From contig NZ_VIWV01000001.1 in NCBI RefSeq assembly GCF_007829875.1, positions 3,380,501 to 3,444,500 on the forward strand: a DNA stretch of 64,000 bases, in the 5' to 3' direction. Every line of letters starts with the position of its first letter. Position 1 is the first letter of the stretch. Shown piece by piece: positions 61,375 through 64,000 of this stretch. A program made the position numbers and the translations under genes. This DNA is from Streptomyces capillispiralis. GTDB taxonomy: Bacteria; Actinomycetota; Actinomycetes; Streptomycetales; Streptomycetaceae. Below the pieces are notes generated by a model. That model worked only from the letters and a program-made list of their open reading frames with translations, had not been told where the DNA came from and did not search any database.

Positions 61375-64000
61375 CCCGCCGCCGCGACCGCGTCGCGCCA
61401 CGACGGCAGCAGCTCGTCGAGCAGCGCCTCGGTGCGCGGCGGCAGCCCGCGGGCGCCGCTGCGGCCGATGAGGTCGGCGGCGAGGGCGGTGAGCCGTGGG
61501 GGGTCGTCGAGGGAGTGGGTGGCGCGCAGCAGTTCGTTCCACAGCCGCTCGTCGGCCGGGGCGGTGCGCAGCGCGGCGTTCAGCGCCTCGATGGCCTTCT
61601 CCGCGCGGTTCTTCTCCAGGTGGAACGCGCAGAGCGCGAGCCCGGTGTCCGCGACGAGCAGCGGGAGCTGGGCGTCGACGATCTCGTGGGTGAGCCAGCG
61701 GTAGCGGCCCTCGGGCCGGTCGGCGAGCAGCGGCCCGCGCACCAGCACCAGCGCGTCGGTGAGCAGCCGGCCGCGGACGGCCCGGCTGTCGACGCCCTTG
61801 CCCTGGGTGGCCTCGTGGTAAAGCGACCGCAGCACGTCCAGGTCGGAGACGACGGACCGGGCGAGGGTGAGCCGCCCGGTGGCGTCCGTGCCGAGCCGGG
61901 GGGTGCCGTCGGGGTCGGTGCCGAGCCAGGCGCGCAGCCGCTCGATCAGCGCCTCGCGCACGTCGTCGGTGACGCCGCGCGGCCACAGCGCGGAGGACAG
62001 CACGCGCGGGTGCACGCCCTCGCGGTGCAGGAGCAGCAGCGCGAGCGCCTCGTGCAGCAGGGCGCTGCGCTCGCCGTCCGGGGTGTCGAGCCCGATGATC
62101 TCGTACGGTCCGACCAGGCGCGCGTACACGGCGGGCCGCCCCTGCTCGCTGATGTCGACGAGGAACGGCGGGGTGTTGGCGGGTCCGTCGGGGTCGCGGT
62201 CGGGGTCGGCGTCGACGAACAGCTCGACGACGGCGCGCTGCTGGGCGGCGGGCAGGAGCTGGGCGTCGAGTTCGAGGCCGAGCAGCGGGGCGAGCAGCTT
62301 GCCCTCGCCGGTGATCTCCATCTCCCAGGCGGCGCCGGGCAGATGGCCGCTGTCGGTGCCGACGAGGTAGCCGATGCCCAGGCGGCTCGCGTCGGCGGCG
62401 AGTTCGGCGAGGGTGACGGCGTCCTCGGCGGACGGCTGGGCGGCGAGCAGGACGAGGTGCGGGGCCCAACGGGTGTGCTGGGCGGGGCCGGTGCGGCCGG
62501 TGAGCACGGAGTCGTGCCCGGCGGCGCCGAGCGCGCCGCGCCGCTGCCGTGTCTCGGCCTCCATCGTCTCGATGAGCGCCTCGATGCCGTCGAGGTGCCG
62601 CAGCCGGTTGGGGGCGAGCGGGGCCAGGTCCTCGCCGAAGCCGACGAGGGTGATGGTCATGCGGTCCGACCACCCGTTGGTGGCCAGCTCGGCGGCGACG
62701 GAGGCGAACACGGCGGCCCGGTCGGCCTCGGCGCCGCTCAGCGAGACGAGGCCGGGGACCGACTCCAGGTTGAGCAGCAGCCGGGAGTCGTCCATGGTGC
62801 CGAGGCTGACGAGGCCCGGGTAGGGGGCGGCGGTGTCGACGTCCTCGTACCGGCCCGCGTCGTCCTTGGCGAGCGTCCAGAACGTCTCGTCCTGCCCGGT
62901 CCGCCAGGGCGCCGGCGGCTTCCCGGACGGCTGGGCGAGCTGGAGGTGCAGATCGCCGCCGCTGAGCCAGGCCGCGTAGACGGTGGGCAGCGGACGGGAC
63001 TCGCGGGCCAGCGACGCGGCGAGCCCGCGCAGCGACCGGTCGAGCAGGCGTACGCCCTCGGGGTCGGCGCCGACCAGCAGCGCGTCCTGCACGTCCTGGG
63101 CGTCCCCGGCCGGTGTGGGCGGCTCCATCCCGCGCCGCCCGCCGATGCCGGCGAACGCCGACTGCCACAGCGCCTGCCGGCGGCGGTGCCCGAGCGCGCC
63201 GAGGAGGCCGGCGGCGAGCAGCGGCGCGGCGAGGAGGGCCTCGGGAAGACCGAAGGAGGACGAGTCGGAGGAGGAGCCGGCGGCGGGGGTGGCGTGCTGC
63301 CGGTCGGGCTGCCGGTGGCCGGCGTCGTCGGTGGCGGGCGCGGGCCGCTGCTCGGGCACGGACACCTGGGCGGCGCCTTCGCCGCCGCCCTGGGCGTGGT
63401 CGCCGGTCCTGGCGTAGTCGTCGATCTGCTGCCGCACCTCGGGCGAGACCTCGGGGGCCTCGTCGGGCATCTCCACGAGGTCGCCGCCGCGCGCGTCGCC
63501 GGGCATCTCCATGATCCAGCCGGGCCGGATGAGGCTGGCCTCGGAGAGCTTGGAACCGTCGGGCTGGGCGCGGTCCTTGTTGAGCTCGAAGATCTCCTTG
63601 TACCGGCGTCCGTCACCGAGGTGCCGCTCGGCGATCTCCCACAGGGAGTCGTGGTGGCGCCCCTCCGGCGGCTGGATCCGGTAGAACTTCGTGTCGCCCT
63701 GCTGCCGGGCGCTGCTGCCGCCCGCCGCTTCGGCGTGGGAGGCCTGCTCGGCGAGGGCGGCGGCGGCACCGGCGGCCTGCTCCTGCTGCTGGGCGAAGAG
63801 GCCGGGGGTCTGCTGGGCGGCGGCCACGGCGGGCCGCTGGTTCCCCTCCAGGCCCTGCCCGAGCTGGCTCAGTCCCGGGGTGAAGCTCGCCGCGGTGGCG
63901 CCGACGAGCAGCAGCGCGGCGACGAGTTGACGGGCGAGCAGCTGACTCGGCCCGGCCCCCGGCACCCGTCCCGGCACGCCCACGCCGGACAGGGCGGCCT
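61371..64000 (-). CDS. LysM and BTAD-like multi-domain membrane protein (5' end beyond window)
   Basis: At least 870 residues; the frame stays open to the window edge, so the true start may lie outside (a GTG at 63983 is possible). In order: a hydrophobic segment, a Gln/Ala-rich stretch, a LysM domain (about residues 100-160, HDSLWEIAERHLGDGRRYKEIFELN), a disordered linker, a membrane segment (GLPEALLAAPLLAAGLLGALG), and a long cytoplasmic region. The last 250 residues resemble the BTAD/TPR part of SARP regulators (LLHEALALLLLHREGVHPRVLSSALWP onward). Such proteins accompany Flp/Tad pilus genes in Streptomyces; coupling to the prepilin peptidase gene agrees. Role unknown. Confidence 0.82.
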   Translation of the reverse strand, partial: AALSGVGVPGRVPGAGPSQLLARQLVAALLLVGATAASFTPGLSQLGQGLEGNQRPAVAAAQQTPGLFAQQQEQAAGAAAALAEQASHAEAAGGSSARQQGDTKFYRIQPPEGRHHDSLWEIAERHLGDGRRYKEIFELNKDRAQPDGSKLSEASLIRPGWIMEMPGDARGGDLVEMPDEAPEVSPEVRQQIDDYARTGDHAQGGGEGAAQVSVPEQRPAPATDDAGHRQPDRQHATPAAGSSSDSSSFGLPEALLAAPLLAAGLLGALGHRRRQALWQSAFAGIGGRRGMEPPTPAGDAQDVQDALLVGADPEGVRLLDRSLRGLAASLARESRPLPTVYAAWLSGGDLHLQLAQPSGKPPAPWRTGQDETFWTLAKDDAGRYEDVDTAAPYPGLVSLGTMDDSRLLLNLESVPGLVSLSGAEADRAAVFASVAAELATNGWSDRMTITLVGFGEDLAPLAPNRLRHLDGIEALIETMEAETRQRRGALGAAGHDSVLTGRTGPAQHTRWAPHLVLLAAQPSAEDAVTLAELAADASRLGIGYLVGTDSGHLPGAAWEMEITGEGKLLAPLLGLELDAQLLPAAQQRAVVELFVDADPDRDPDGPANTPPFLVDISEQGRPAVYARLVGPYEIIGLDTPDGERSALLHEALALLLLHREGVHPRVLSSALWPRGVTDDVREALIERLRAWLGTDPDGTPRLGTDATGRLTLARSVVSDLDVLRSLYHEATQGKGVDSRAVRGRLLTDALVLVRGPLLADRPEGRYRWLTHEIVDAQLPLLVADTGLALCAFHLEKNRAEKAIEALNAALRTAPADERLWNELLRATHSLDDPPRLTALAADLIGRSGARGLPPRTEALLDELLPSWRDAVAAAG

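Noticed and set aside
61819..61821. TAA on the plus strand inside the LysM/BTAD-like gene, a possible third TTA codon
   Set aside because: It is out of frame: the codons there read CTT TAC (Leu-Tyr).

Overview
The window is chromosomal DNA of a Streptomyces-like actinomycete. The signs are very high GC content, strong G/C bias at third codon positions, GTG starts joined to upstream stops by ATGA or GTGA overlaps, a complete 14-gene nuo operon, the futalosine-pathway menaquinone gene mqnC, an LAXTG-type surface protein, and a c-di-AMP (ydaO-type) riboswitch in front of a cell-wall hydrolase. The set resembles the S. coelicolor region from korB to mqnC, read in reverse. No tRNA, rRNA, insertion sequence, prophage or CRISPR array was seen.

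Layout. 1-8.4 kb: the 3' end of korB, a divergent HxlR regulator/NmrA-type reductase pair with a palindromic operator between them, a RarD transporter, a VOC protein, a proline-rich TPR-like protein, a degenerate P-loop protein coupled to an amidase, a flavodoxin-like reductase and an unknown protein. 8.4-13 kb: a three-gene operon (LolA-like exported protein, ABC ATPase, ABC permease) and a long-chain polyprenyl diphosphate synthase. 13-15.1 kb: a c-di-AMP riboswitch, the secreted SLT-domain hydrolase it should control, and a convergent HAD phosphatase. 15.3-26.2 kb: a surface-polysaccharide locus of two convergent operons. The plus-strand operon holds a CelD/FemAB-like GNAT, a GT2 and a polysaccharide deacetylase. 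The minus-strand operon holds a DegT/DnrJ-like aminotransferase, a flippase fusion, a polytopic membrane protein, a small membrane protein and a GH26-like hydrolase. The aminotransferase that opens the minus-strand operon has a TTA codon, which suggests bldA control. 26.4-30.8 kb: fumarylacetoacetase, an M56 peptidase and RecQ.

30.9-47.0 kb: nuoA-nuoN on the minus strand, with nearly every junction overlapping and a Rex-type operator upstream of nuoA. 47.8-53 kb: an NlpC/P60 hydrolase, an LAXTG surface protein (TTA codon at residue 9 and a perfect 15-bp inverted repeat in its leader), a geranylgeranyl-reductase-type flavoprotein, a GNAT and a PASTA protein. 53-58.7 kb: a second polysaccharide locus (single-pass protein, deacetylase-GT2 synthase, acyltransferase) translationally joined to menG, with a divergent GH18-like lipoprotein. 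58.7-64 kb: an amidohydrolase remnant beside mqnC, then a prepilin peptidase and a LysM/BTAD-like protein that runs off the window.

Two themes run through the window. One is respiratory electron transport: menaquinone side chain, ring and methylation genes, quinone-type reductase, complex I, and redox control by Rex. The other is cell-surface building and remodelling: two glycopolymer loci, two peptidoglycan hydrolases, a sortase substrate, and c-di-AMP and bldA control. The most notable items are the bldA-marked glycopolymer locus, the flippase fusion, the menG-polysaccharide operon, and the amidohydrolase without metal ligands next to mqnC.
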